A stretch of DNA of 48,680 bases from Candidatus Blautia merdavium (lineage in GTDB: Bacteria; Bacillota; Clostridia; Lachnospirales; Lachnospiraceae), in assembly GCA_019119975.1 (NCBI GenBank), contig DWVZ01000013.1, forward strand, positions 1-48,680. The letters run 5' to 3'. Every line of letters starts with the position of its first letter. Positions within the stretch are counted from its first letter, which is position 1. A program made the position numbers and the translations under genes. This document shows positions 9,501 to 15,556 of this stretch, one piece after another. The notes below the pieces were generated by a model. That model searched no databases. It was not told the origin of the DNA and saw nothing but the letters and a program-made list of their open reading frames with translations.

Positions 9501-9661
9501 CCGATAATCAGGTAATCGAAGGCATCTTCCGCGTACACGAAGCCGGCATCAAGGCAGAGGTACTTGCTGAAGAAGTGGTATACAATACAGTAAGCGGTTA
9601 CACAAAGGATTGGAAGATCAATTCAGAAGACGTCAGACTGGGCGTTGAGAAAATTTCATAA
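6518..9661 (+). CDS. ileS: Isoleucyl-tRNA synthetase
   Basis: A 1047-residue class I aminoacyl-tRNA synthetase that charges tRNA-Ile. The HIGH signature is P54-H-I-G-H58 (NGKPHIGHVL) and the KMSKS loop is at 598-602 (GQKMSKSKGN). Between them lie the CP1 editing domain, with WTTTPWTLPSN, and metal-binding cysteine pairs (CPRCGTPLS, CECGHM, CPECGKEM). The length and overall pattern fit the longer type 2 IleS (about 1030-1050 residues, the eukaryote-like form known for natural mupirocin tolerance) rather than the about 920-residue type 1. This subtype call is inferred from length and motifs. AAAGGAG precedes the ATG. Expression is controlled by the T-box leader directly upstream. Confidence 0.97.
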   Translation: MYQKVNTDLNFVAREKEVEKFWKDNDIFKKSMDSRKEGETYTFYDGPPTANGKPHIGHVLTRVIKDMIPRYRTMKGKMVPRKAGWDTHGLPVELEVEKALGLDGKEQIEEYGLIPFIDKCKESVWKYKGMWEDFSATVGFWADMDNPYVTYHDDYIESEWWALKEIWNKGLLYKGFKIVPYCPRCGTPLSAQEVAQGYKDVKERSAIARFKVVGEDAYILAWTTTPWTLPSNVALCVHPDETYAKVKAADGNTYYMAEALLDTVLGTLEREEGTPAYEILETYKGKDLEHKEYEPLYNFKKLDKKAFYVVCDTYVTLTDGTGVVHIAPAFGEDDSKVGRKYDLPFLQLVDDKGEMTKETPWAGMFCKKADPEVLKDLDQRGLLYSAPKFEHSYPHCWRCDTPLIYYARESWFIKMTAVKDDLIRNNNTINWIPESIGKGRFGDWLENVQDWGISRNRYWGTPLNVWECECGHMHSIGSRQELYEMSGNEEAKTVELHRPYIDEITIKCPECGKEMHRVPEVIDCWFDSGAMPFAQHHYPFENKDLFEQQFPADFISEAVDQTRGWFYSLLAESTLLFNKAPYKNVIVLGHVQDENGQKMSKSKGNAVDPFEALETYGADAIRWYFYVNSAPWLPNRFHGKAVQEGQRKFMGTLWNTYAFFVLYANIDEFDATKYTLEYDKLPVMDKWLLSKLNTVVKAVDDNLADYKIPETARALQSFVDDMSNWYVRRSRERFWAKGMEQDKINAYMTLYTALVTLCKAAAPMVPFMTEEIYQNLVRSIDKDAPESIHLCDFPEANQEWIDKELEENMDNLLKVVVMGRACRNTANIKNRQPIGKMFVKAPFVLSDFYKEIIEDELNVKEMTFTDDVRDFTSYTFKPQLKTVGPKYGKFLGGIKAALAELDGNKAMDELKANGQLKLDINGQEIVLLESDLLIDTAQMEGYVSESDNDITVVLDTNLTPELVEEGFVREIISKIQTMRKEAGFEVTDKIKVSLADNQVIEGIFRVHEAGIKAEVLAEEVVYNTVSGYTKDWKINSEDVRLGVEKIS

Positions 9662-9676
9662 GAAAAGAAAGAAGCA

Positions 9677-9697
9677 TCCGGGCGGCATCCGCCCGGA
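9677..9697 (+). other. Perfect stem-loop between ileS and glgP
   Basis: TCCGGGCGG (9677-9685) and CCGCCCGGA (9689-9697) form a 9-bp stem with a 3-base loop. No T run follows, so it is not a classical terminator; it may stabilise the ileS mRNA 3' end or partly attenuate readthrough into glgP. Confidence 0.6.
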
Positions 9698-9741
9698 CTT
9701 CGGACGATATACCCGTGTCTGAAACTGAAGGAGGAAAAGGG

Positions 9742-12204
9742 ATGTTAGACAACCATTTTAAGAAAGAGGAATTCAAGAAAAGCGTAAAAGAAAATGTAAA
9801 AATGCTTTACAGAAAAACCATCGACGAGGCAACACAGGAGCAGATTTTCCAGGCTGTGTCCCTGGCTGTAAAGGATGTAATTATTGATAACTGGCTGCTG
9901 ACGCAGAAGCAGTATGAGAAAGACGACCCGAAAATCGTATACTACTTATCTATGGAATTTCTCATGGGCCGCGCGCTGGGCAATAATCTGATCAACCTGT
10001 GTGCATACCAGGAAGTAAAGGAAGCTCTGGATGAACTGGGCTTTGACTTAAATGTCATCGAAGACCAGGAGCCGGACCCGGCACTTGGAAATGGAGGTCT
10101 GGGAAGACTTGCAGCATGTTTCCTGGATTCCCTGGCAACTCTTGGATACTGCGCTTACGGCTGCGGAATCCGCTACCATTATGGTCTTTTCAAACAGAAG
10201 ATCGAAGACGGATATCAGGTAGAAGTACCGGACAACTGGTTAAAGAACGGATATCCTTTTGAACTGCGCCGTCCGGAATATGCCAAGGAAGTAAAATTCG
10301 GCGGTTATGTAAGAGTACAGTATGACCCTGCAACCGGCAGAAACCACTTCATCCAGGAGGGCTATCAGTCCGTTATGGCAATCCCCTATGATATGCCGAT
10401 CGTAGGATATAATAACAAGATCGTAAACACCCTGCGTATCTGGGATGCGGAAGCCATCAATGATTTCCGCCTGGATCTCTTTGACAAGGGTGAATACCAC
10501 AAAGCAGTGGAGCAGGAGAACCTGGCAAAGAACATTGTGGAAGTTTTATACCCCAACGATAACCATTACGCAGGAAAAGAGCTGCGCTTAAAACAGCAGT
10601 ATTTCTTCATCTCCGCAAGCATCCAGGCAGCCATTGCCAAATTTAAGAAAGCACACAGCGATATCCATGACCTGCCGAAGAAAGTAACCTTCCAGTTAAA
10701 TGATACCCATCCTACTATGACAGTGGCAGAGTTAATGCGTATCCTGGTGGACGAGGAATGCCTGTCCTGGGAAGAGGCATGGGATATCACCACACATACC
10801 TGCGCGTACACCAACCATACCATTATGGCAGAAGCTCTGGAAAAATGGCCTATTGAGCTGTTCTCCAAGCTGCTTCCCCGTGTATACCAGATCATCGAAG
10901 AGATCAACAGAAGATTCCTGGAGGAGATCAAAGCGAAATATCCTGGCAACCAGGATAAGATCCGCAAGATGGCGATCATCTATGACGGACAGGTTAAGAT
11001 GGCGCACCTGGCAATCGCAGGCGGCTATTCTGTCAATGGCGTAGCACAGCTTCATACAGAGATCTTAAAGAAACAGGAACTGAAAGATTTCTATGAGATG
11101 TACCCTGAAAAATTCAATAACAAGACCAACGGAATCACACAGAGACGTTTCCTGCTTCACGGAAATCCGCTGCTGGCTTCCTGGATCACAGACCACATCG
11201 GCGACGGCTGGATCACCAACCTTCCGGAGCTGGCAAAACTGAAGGTCTATGCAGATGACAAGAAGGCACAGCAGGAATTCATGAACATCAAGTACCAGAA
11301 TAAAGTACGTCTGGCAAAATACATCCTGGAGCATAATGGAATTGAAGTAAATCCTAACTCCATTTTCGATGTTCAGGTAAAGAGACTCCATGAGTACAAA
11401 CGTCAGCTGATGAACATTCTGCATGTAATGTATCTGTATAATAAGATCAAAGAGCATCCGGAGATGGATTTCTATCCAAGAACCTTTATCTTCGGCGCTA
11501 AGGCAGCAGCTGGCTACCGCCGTGCGAAGCTGACCATCAAGCTGATCAACGCAGTAGCGGATGTGATCAACAACGATGCGTCCATCAACGGCAAGCTGAA
11601 AGTAGTCTTCATCGAGAACTACCGTGTATCCAACGCGGAGATGATCTTTGCGGCAGCAGATGTATCTGAGCAGATCTCTACTGCAAGTAAGGAAGCTTCC
11701 GGTACAGGCAACATGAAGTTCATGCTCAACGGCGCTCCTACTCTGGGAACCATGGACGGCGCTAATGTGGAGATCGTAGAGGAAGTAGGCGCTGAAAACG
11801 CGTTCATCTTCGGTCTGTCCTCCGATGAGGTTATCAACTACGAAAACAACGGCGGATATGATCCTATGCAGTATTTCAACAATGACCCGGATATCAGAAA
11901 CGTGCTGATGCAGCTGATCAACGGAACCTATTCTCAGGGAGATTTCAACATGTTCCGTGAGATCTATGATTCTCTGCTGAACACCAACTGCAGCGACAGA
12001 GCAGACACCTACTTTATCCTGGCAGACTTCAAGGCTTACGCAGAAGCACAGGAGAGAGTGGAGAAAGCATACCGGGACGAAGCAGGCTGGGCAAAGATGG
12101 CGCTGTTAAATACCGCATGCTCCGGCAAGTTTACTTCTGACAGAACGATCCAGCAGTATGTAGATGAAATCTGGCATCTGGATAAGGTTGTTATCGGGAA
12201 ATAA
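9742..12204 (+). CDS. glgP: Glycogen/starch phosphorylase
   Basis: An 820-residue GT35 alpha-glucan phosphorylase that releases glucose-1-phosphate from glycogen or maltodextrin using pyridoxal phosphate. The cofactor lysine is about K659 in ASGTGNMKFMLNG, followed by APTLGTMDGANVEI. The N-terminal half has YLSMEFLMGRALGNN and EPDPALGNGGLGRLAACFLDS, typical of the family, and the length is normal for the bacterial enzyme. ATG at 9742 is preceded by AAGGAGG with 7-base spacing; an in-frame GTG at 9715 lies upstream of that site and is rejected. It follows ileS by 80 bases; no clear promoter was seen, so its own transcription start is unresolved. Confidence 0.96.
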   Translation: MLDNHFKKEEFKKSVKENVKMLYRKTIDEATQEQIFQAVSLAVKDVIIDNWLLTQKQYEKDDPKIVYYLSMEFLMGRALGNNLINLCAYQEVKEALDELGFDLNVIEDQEPDPALGNGGLGRLAACFLDSLATLGYCAYGCGIRYHYGLFKQKIEDGYQVEVPDNWLKNGYPFELRRPEYAKEVKFGGYVRVQYDPATGRNHFIQEGYQSVMAIPYDMPIVGYNNKIVNTLRIWDAEAINDFRLDLFDKGEYHKAVEQENLAKNIVEVLYPNDNHYAGKELRLKQQYFFISASIQAAIAKFKKAHSDIHDLPKKVTFQLNDTHPTMTVAELMRILVDEECLSWEEAWDITTHTCAYTNHTIMAEALEKWPIELFSKLLPRVYQIIEEINRRFLEEIKAKYPGNQDKIRKMAIIYDGQVKMAHLAIAGGYSVNGVAQLHTEILKKQELKDFYEMYPEKFNNKTNGITQRRFLLHGNPLLASWITDHIGDGWITNLPELAKLKVYADDKKAQQEFMNIKYQNKVRLAKYILEHNGIEVNPNSIFDVQVKRLHEYKRQLMNILHVMYLYNKIKEHPEMDFYPRTFIFGAKAAAGYRRAKLTIKLINAVADVINNDASINGKLKVVFIENYRVSNAEMIFAAADVSEQISTASKEASGTGNMKFMLNGAPTLGTMDGANVEIVEEVGAENAFIFGLSSDEVINYENNGGYDPMQYFNNDPDIRNVLMQLINGTYSQGDFNMFREIYDSLLNTNCSDRADTYFILADFKAYAEAQERVEKAYRDEAGWAKMALLNTACSGKFTSDRTIQQYVDEIWHLDKVVIGK

Positions 12205-12239
12205 ATAAGACAGAAACAGATAAGAAAGAATTTAGAAAC

Positions 12240-12275
12240 AAAAGAGGCACTGGTTTTGTAATCGGTGTCTCTTTT
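12240..12275 (+). terminator. Intrinsic terminator of glgP
   Basis: AAAAGAGGCAC pairs with GTGTCTCTTTT (one G-U pair) around a loop of about 14 bases, and the descending arm itself ends in a T run. Confidence 0.8.
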
Positions 12276-12285
12276 ATGTTATACT
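12256..12285 (+). promoter_or_regulatory. Possible promoter of the PH-domain gene
   Basis: TTGTAA (12256-12261) and TATACT (12280-12285) are separated by 18 bases, overlapping the glgP terminator. The -10 is good and the -35 is fair. Confidence 0.5.
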
Positions 12286-12355
12286 ATAGGAAGTGTTCTA
12301 CCATAAGAATCGCTTTACAAGAGGAAATGAGTAAAAAGAGAAAGGTGGGCTATTT

Positions 12356-12745
12356 ATGAAAATACTTTGGCAGGACAGAAAAAGACCTATATTCGGACTG
12401 CCCCTGTCCTTTACCGTTTACAGTCTGGATGAGGAGCGCCTGTTTATTAAAACAGGGATACTGAGTATAAGGGAAGATGAAGTGCGCCTTTACCGCATTA
12501 TGGATATTACACTGAAGCAGAGCCTGGGACAGAGGATCTTCGGCGTGGGAACCATCCACTGCTGCAGCGCCGATGCCAGCATGAGGGACTTCGACATCAT
12601 GAGCGTGAAAAATCCCCGGGAAGTAAAGGAAATGCTCTCTCAGAAAATAGAAGAACAGAGAATGAAGAAACGTGTATACAATCAGGAAGACTTCAGGTCA
12701 GGGGACGGATTCGAGGATCTGATGGATGAGTATGACCAGGAATAA
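12356..12745 (+). CDS. PH domain-containing protein
   Basis: A 129-residue protein whose first 100 residues resemble the bacterial PH (DUF304/bPH2) fold: a run of beta strands (LSFTVYSLDEERLFIKTGILS, EDEVRLYRIMDITLKQSLGQRIFGVGTIHCCSA), then VKNPREVKEMLSQKIEEQR as the closing helix. Unlike the YdbS/YdbT PH proteins it lacks membrane helices. The charged C-terminus (about 105-129) looks disordered. AAAGGTGG precedes the ATG. It leads a possible operon with the HD-domain and DUF1638 genes. Role unknown. Confidence 0.75.
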   Translation: MKILWQDRKRPIFGLPLSFTVYSLDEERLFIKTGILSIREDEVRLYRIMDITLKQSLGQRIFGVGTIHCCSADASMRDFDIMSVKNPREVKEMLSQKIEEQRMKKRVYNQEDFRSGDGFEDLMDEYDQE

Positions 12746-12780
12746 AAAACAGAAGAACAAGAGGGAGGAAGCAGAAGACT

Positions 12781-13329
12781 ATGCCAGATTATATTACTAC
12801 CTATGGGGGAACCCATTTTGTGCCTACAGAACCGGAGGCAGAGAAGATCCATATTTCTGATATTGCCCATGCCCTGTCTCTGATCTGCAGAGGCAACGGT
12901 CAGGTAAAGACCTTTTACTCGGTAGGGCAGCACTGCATCAACTGTGCCAGGGAAGCGGAAGCCCGGGGATATTCCGGCAGAGTGATCCTGGCATGTCTTC
13001 TTCACGATGCCAGTGAAGCATACCTGTCCGATGTGCCCAGCCCTTTTAAAAAGTACCTGCCTCAGTACAGGGAACTGGAGCAGCAGCTGCTGGATCTGGT
13101 ATACAGAAAGTATCTGGGCTCAGATCTGACAGAAGAAGAGGCGGCGCAGGTAGAAGAAATTGATAAAGATATGCTTTGGTACGATCTCTGGGTACTGCTG
13201 GGAGAAAAGTCAGACAGACCAAGACCTGCTATGAAAACTACGTTCTCCTATGAGGTACAGCCGTTTGAAAAGGTGGAGGAGGCTTACCTGGTTTCTTATG
13301 AAAAGTGGAAAATCAGGAAGGACGGATAG
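12781..13329 (+). CDS. HD domain-containing phosphohydrolase
   Basis: A 182-residue protein with a metal-dependent HD phosphohydrolase core: His51 (YSVGQHCINC), His75-Asp76 (CLLHDASEAYLSDVPSP) and a later Asp in the helix EEIDKDMLWYD. This arrangement and the DASEAYLSDV segment resemble YfbR/YfdR-type nucleotidases, which act on nucleoside monophosphates, and are also seen in phage-derived proteins. The actual substrate cannot be read from sequence. GGGAGG lies ahead of the ATG, 35 bases after the PH-domain gene. It is cytoplasmic. Confidence 0.82.
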   Translation: MPDYITTYGGTHFVPTEPEAEKIHISDIAHALSLICRGNGQVKTFYSVGQHCINCAREAEARGYSGRVILACLLHDASEAYLSDVPSPFKKYLPQYRELEQQLLDLVYRKYLGSDLTEEEAAQVEEIDKDMLWYDLWVLLGEKSDRPRPAMKTTFSYEVQPFEKVEEAYLVSYEKWKIRKDG

Positions 13330-13403
13330 TACAGAAGAACAGAAGGAAGAGGAACGGCAGAAAAAGGAACAGCAGGAGGAGAAAACAGAAGGAGATAAAT
13401 ACG

Positions 13404-14120
13404 ATGGAGCCAACATTAAACAGGGAGAATACAGTGATAGCAGCCTGTTCTTCCATGCTGCTTCATGTAGAAGCGGCACAGAAAAAGATGGGAACCGATT
13501 TTCCGGTGGCGGTGTTGGACCGGGAATATCATTCTGACCCGGCAAAGATGCGGGAGCTGGTCATGAAAACCCTGGAAAGCCTGCCCGCGGAAAAGGAAAA
13601 TGTCCTTGTAGCCATGGGATTCTGCGGCGGTTCCTGGGACAGGATCGAAAGCCCGCGGCGGATCGTGATCCCCAAGGCAGACGACTGCATTACCATGCTC
13701 CTTCACACAGACGATACCCCGCATCTGAATCTGAAGCAGCAAGGACATATGTACTTCCGTGACAGTGATGAGGGCAAGTATTCCATGAAGGGGATGAAGG
13801 AGGAAATCTGCAGAAAATACGGGACGGAATTCGGCACCTCTGTTTTTGGCTCCTGGTTTGCTTCCTATAACCATGCGGATATTATTGATACCGGCGCATA
13901 CGACTGCTATTCCCTGGAATTTGCCAGGGAAGCCCAGGAAAACGCAGATCTGATCCGCTGTACCCTGGATTATACACAGGGAAGCAACCTTATCCTAGAA
14001 AAGCTGGTGTCCGGAAGATGGGACGGGCAGTTTGTGGTGAAAATGCCCGGAGATCCGGTGAAAAAAGAGGACTTTACCCGGGGAATGGAAGAGGAAATGG
14101 CATTTGCAGCGCTTTTCTGA
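13404..14120 (+). CDS. DUF1638 domain-containing protein
   Basis: A 238-residue cytoplasmic protein that fits the DUF1638 family, with VLVAMGFCGGSWD, a conserved DDCITMLLH segment, and GSWFASYNHADIIDTGAYDCYSLEFA. Members are often found near corrinoid methyltransferase genes in anaerobes, but none is present here, so no role is assigned. The start at 13404 (MEPTLNREN) follows GAAGGAG. A frame extending 33 codons upstream is a Lys/Arg-rich overlap with the end of the HD-domain gene and is rejected. Cys residues in the conserved segments could bind metal; this is inference only. Confidence 0.8.
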   Translation: MEPTLNRENTVIAACSSMLLHVEAAQKKMGTDFPVAVLDREYHSDPAKMRELVMKTLESLPAEKENVLVAMGFCGGSWDRIESPRRIVIPKADDCITMLLHTDDTPHLNLKQQGHMYFRDSDEGKYSMKGMKEEICRKYGTEFGTSVFGSWFASYNHADIIDTGAYDCYSLEFAREAQENADLIRCTLDYTQGSNLILEKLVSGRWDGQFVVKMPGDPVKKEDFTRGMEEEMAFAALF

Positions 14121-14195
14121 GCTTTACAGGAGCCGGATTGCTGCTGCCGTTTATTTCTTAAAATTTAGGAGGGCAGCATAAGGACCAATAAGAGC

Positions 14196-14224
14196 TTGCG
14201 TCCCGCTGCCGGATGTGCTATATT
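14196..14224 (+). promoter_or_regulatory. Candidate promoter of an RNA convergent to the toxin
   Basis: TTGCGT (14196-14201) and TATATT (14219-14224) with a 17-base spacer, reading toward the toxin gene from its 3' side. Confidence 0.55.
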
Positions 14225-14230
14225 GATAAT

Positions 14231-14330
14231 AGAAAAGGGAAATCCAGAGAAGCGGCTTACCCTGGAATAATTTAAGCTAAATATTTTTCAACATCAGCCG
14301 TCAACTATTTGCGGTAGTGGCGGCTATTTT
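14231..14330 (+). ncRNA. Candidate antisense RNA, convergent with toxin mRNA
   Basis: A short RNA of about 100 bases is predicted from the promoter at 14196-14224 to the bidirectional terminator at 14296-14325. Its 3' end would be complementary to the 3' end of the toxin transcript, including the stop codon region. Its 5' part (GGGAAATCCAGAGA, then GCGGCTTACCCT at 14252-14263) closely resembles the 5' end of the toxin mRNA, so the two RNAs share sequence there rather than being complementary. The layout recalls the convergent RNAs of the par/Fst type I family. Prediction only. Confidence 0.5.
14296..14325. terminator. Shared bidirectional terminator of the toxin locus
   Basis: AGCCGTCA (14296-14303) pairs with TGGCGGCT (14318-14325), with one G-U pair, followed by CTA/TAG above a single bulge. 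ATTTT follows on the plus strand. The toxin stop codon lies in its right arm. Confidence 0.6.
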
Positions 14331-14419
14331 CGTCTATCCTTGAAAATCTGATAACACAGACCGACAAGGGCAACAATGAATATTAAAAGCTGAATCAAGT
14401 CAGCGTATGTAACATACAT
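14324..14419 (-). CDS. Putative holin-like toxin (type I toxin-antitoxin)
   Basis: A 31-residue peptide beginning MYVTYADLIQ, with one hydrophobic helix (LLIFIVALVGLCY, about 11-23) and a basic tail ending IFKDRRK. This pattern (DLIQLL.FIVALVGL.Y.IFKD) matches the small holin-like toxin family common in Firmicutes, thought to depolarise the membrane when over-produced. A near-perfect AAAGGAGGG ribosome binding site lies upstream of the ATG at 14419. The gene has its own promoter on the minus strand (14514-14542) and is flanked by two candidate regulatory RNAs, as expected for a type I locus where translation is blocked by RNA. The second ATG two codons later (14415) is less likely because the spacing is longer. 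Confidence 0.85.
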   Translation of the reverse strand: MYVTYADLIQLLIFIVALVGLCYQIFKDRRK

Positions 14420-14513
14420 TGGCAACGCCCTCCTTTCCTCATCAGTCTGGAGGGTAGCCCCTCCGATGAATGGAGGGTAAGCCGCCTCTGGCTCTCTGGT
14501 TTCCCATAAGAGC

Positions 14514-14542
14514 AGTATAGCACAGCACTATTTATCAGGCAA
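14514..14542 (-). promoter_or_regulatory. Promoter of the toxin mRNA
   Basis: On the minus strand, TTGCCT (14537-14542) and TATACT (14514-14519) are 17 bases apart. The mRNA would start near 14507 and have a leader of about 90 bases containing two ACCCTCC copies able to pair with the AGGAGGG ribosome binding site. Confidence 0.75.
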
Positions 14543-14584
14543 ATTAAATAAGAATTAAATTATCGCGAGATATGTTATATTATA

Positions 14585-14677
14585 GACAGAAAAAGGAGCA
14601 ACCGCCCACAAAGTGGTTAGCCTCCAGGTATAGTAAAGCCTACCTGACCGAAAAGTACAAGGTAGGCTTATTTATTT
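14585..14677 (+). ncRNA. Candidate antitoxin RNA, divergent from the toxin
   Basis: A compact region with no reading frame but clear RNA structure. A stem-loop (GGAG...CTCC outer, AACC...GGTT inner, 14595-14624) exposes GCCCAC, and a terminator follows with AAGCCTACCT (14636-14645) against AGGTAGGCTT (14660-14669) and a T-rich tail. The segment GCAACCGCCC (14598-14607) is complementary to GGGCGTTGC at the toxin ribosome binding site (14422-14430, minus strand) except for one extra C. A weak promoter (TTAAAT 14555-14560, TATTAT 14578-14583, spacer 17) precedes it. It could block toxin translation; it may instead be part of a queT leader, but the terminator and a separate queT promoter argue against that. 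Confidence 0.55.
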
Positions 14678-14686
14678 GTCCTGCGC

Positions 14687-14715
14687 TTGCATTTTTTTCC
14701 TTCCTATGTTATACT
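14687..14715 (+). promoter_or_regulatory. Sigma-A promoter of queT
   Basis: TTGCAT (14687-14692) and TATACT (14710-14715) with a 17-base spacer, directly after the upstream RNA terminator. Confidence 0.75.
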
Positions 14716-14763
14716 ATCGACCGTTGAAACCGCCGTATTTTCGGTATTTTCAGCAAAATATAC

Positions 14764-14805
14764 CGAGTGTTCGAGACCTTCCACTCGTAAAACAAAACTA
14801 AAGGA
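14764..14805 (+). promoter_or_regulatory. PreQ1-I riboswitch
   Basis: P1 is CGAGTG (14764-14769) paired with CACTCG (14782-14787). The 12-base loop TTCGAGACCTTC fits the GTTC-AG loop of preQ1-I aptamers, and an A-rich tail (TAAAACAAAACTAAAGG, 14788-14804) follows. The loop bases CCTT can pair with AAGG of the ribosome binding site AAAGGAG, giving the P2 pseudoknot. Binding of preQ1 would hide the ribosome binding site of queT, so control is at translation. The downstream gene, a queuosine precursor transporter, matches. Confidence 0.85.
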
Positions 14806-14816
14806 GAAAAAAGAAT

Positions 14817-15311
14817 ATGAAAACAAACAAAGTAAGATTTATGACCCAGGCAGCCATGATCGCTGCTGTCTATGTGGTGCTGACCTTTGTGTTCGCGCCC
14901 ATCAGCTTCGGAGAAGTACAGGTGCGTATCGCGGAGATGCTGACCATTCTTCCGATTTTCACGCCTGCGGCAGTACCCGGATTGTTCGTGGGCTGTCTGA
15001 TCGGGAATATCACAGGAGGAGCGATCCTGCCGGATATCATCTTTGGAAGCATTGCCACTCTGGTAGGCGCGGTGGGAACCTGGCAGCTGCGGAAGTGCCC
15101 CAGGATCCTGGCAGTGCTGCCGCCGGTGATCGCCAACATCCTGATCGTGCCGTTTGTCCTGCGCTATGCTTATGGCGTGGTGCTTCCCATTCCCTTCCTG
15201 ATGCTGACCGTGGGAATCGGGGAAGTCGTATCCTGCATGATCCTGGGAAATCTGCTGGCAGCAGTCCTGGGCAGATATAACGGGAAAATCTTTCACTCTG
15301 TAAAAGCATAA
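14817..15311 (+). CDS. queT: Queuosine precursor ECF transporter S-component QueT
   Basis: A 164-residue membrane protein that acts as the substrate-binding subunit of an energy-coupling-factor transporter importing preQ1 or a related queuosine precursor. It has five to six hydrophobic helices, with the family pattern TQAAMIAAVYVVLTFVFAPISFGEVQVRIAEML at the N-terminus and LPIFTPAAVPGLFVGCLIGNI after it. The shared EcfA1/A2/T module is encoded elsewhere. AAAGGAG lies ahead of the ATG and forms part of the preQ1-I riboswitch, which independently supports the assignment. Confidence 0.93.
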   Translation: MKTNKVRFMTQAAMIAAVYVVLTFVFAPISFGEVQVRIAEMLTILPIFTPAAVPGLFVGCLIGNITGGAILPDIIFGSIATLVGAVGTWQLRKCPRILAVLPPVIANILIVPFVLRYAYGVVLPIPFLMLTVGIGEVVSCMILGNLLAAVLGRYNGKIFHSVKA

Positions 15312-15321
15312 AGAAAAACAG

Positions 15322-15428
15322 AAAACCGTCGGAGAATAGGGTATGCGCTCCTTCAGGCAGACAAGGTAAAGTCTCAGACCTTGCCGCTTAGAAGGGCGCA
15401 CAGGAAGAAATTCTCCGGCGGTTTTTCT
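15322..15428 (+). terminator. Large nested hairpin, queT terminator
   Basis: A stack of three helices follows queT. The outer stem of 15-16 bp is AAAACCGTCGGAGAAT (15322-15337) against ATTCTCCGGCGGTTTT (15410-15425); the middle stem TGCGC-T-CCTT (15344-15353) pairs with AAGGGCGCA (15392-15400); the inner stem CAAGGT (15362-15367) pairs with ACCTTG (15378-15383). A T run ends the outer arm. It is much larger than a usual terminator. Confidence 0.7.
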
Positions 15429-15453
15429 GCATCCGCAAAAAAACAGAAAAAAC

Positions 15454-15466
15454 TTTGATACTCAAA
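15454..15466. promoter_or_regulatory. FabT-type operator
   Basis: TTTGATACTCAAA is an inverted repeat (TTTGA-N3-TCAAA) close to the known FabT box with core TTTGATTATCAAA. A further TTTTGATTGTAA half-site follows and overlaps the -35 region of the downstream regulator gene, suggesting autoregulation. Confidence 0.65.
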
Positions 15467-15474
15467 AATTTTGA

Positions 15475-15503
15475 TTGTAATTGGTAACGAAATCGGATAT
15501 AAT
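15475..15503 (+). promoter_or_regulatory. Promoter of the fabT-like gene
   Basis: TTGTAA (15475-15480) and TATAAT (15498-15503) with a 17-base spacer, just downstream of the FabT-type operator. Confidence 0.75.
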
Positions 15504-15556
15504 GGACTATGAATAATTGTTGGAATCGTTGCAGAATGCAGTAAAGGAGCGTTTGA

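Noticed and set aside
14231-14677. CRISPR-like repeats around 14.2-14.7 kb
   Set aside because: The repeats are few, unequal and inverted, and are explained by the shared parts of the toxin-locus RNAs.
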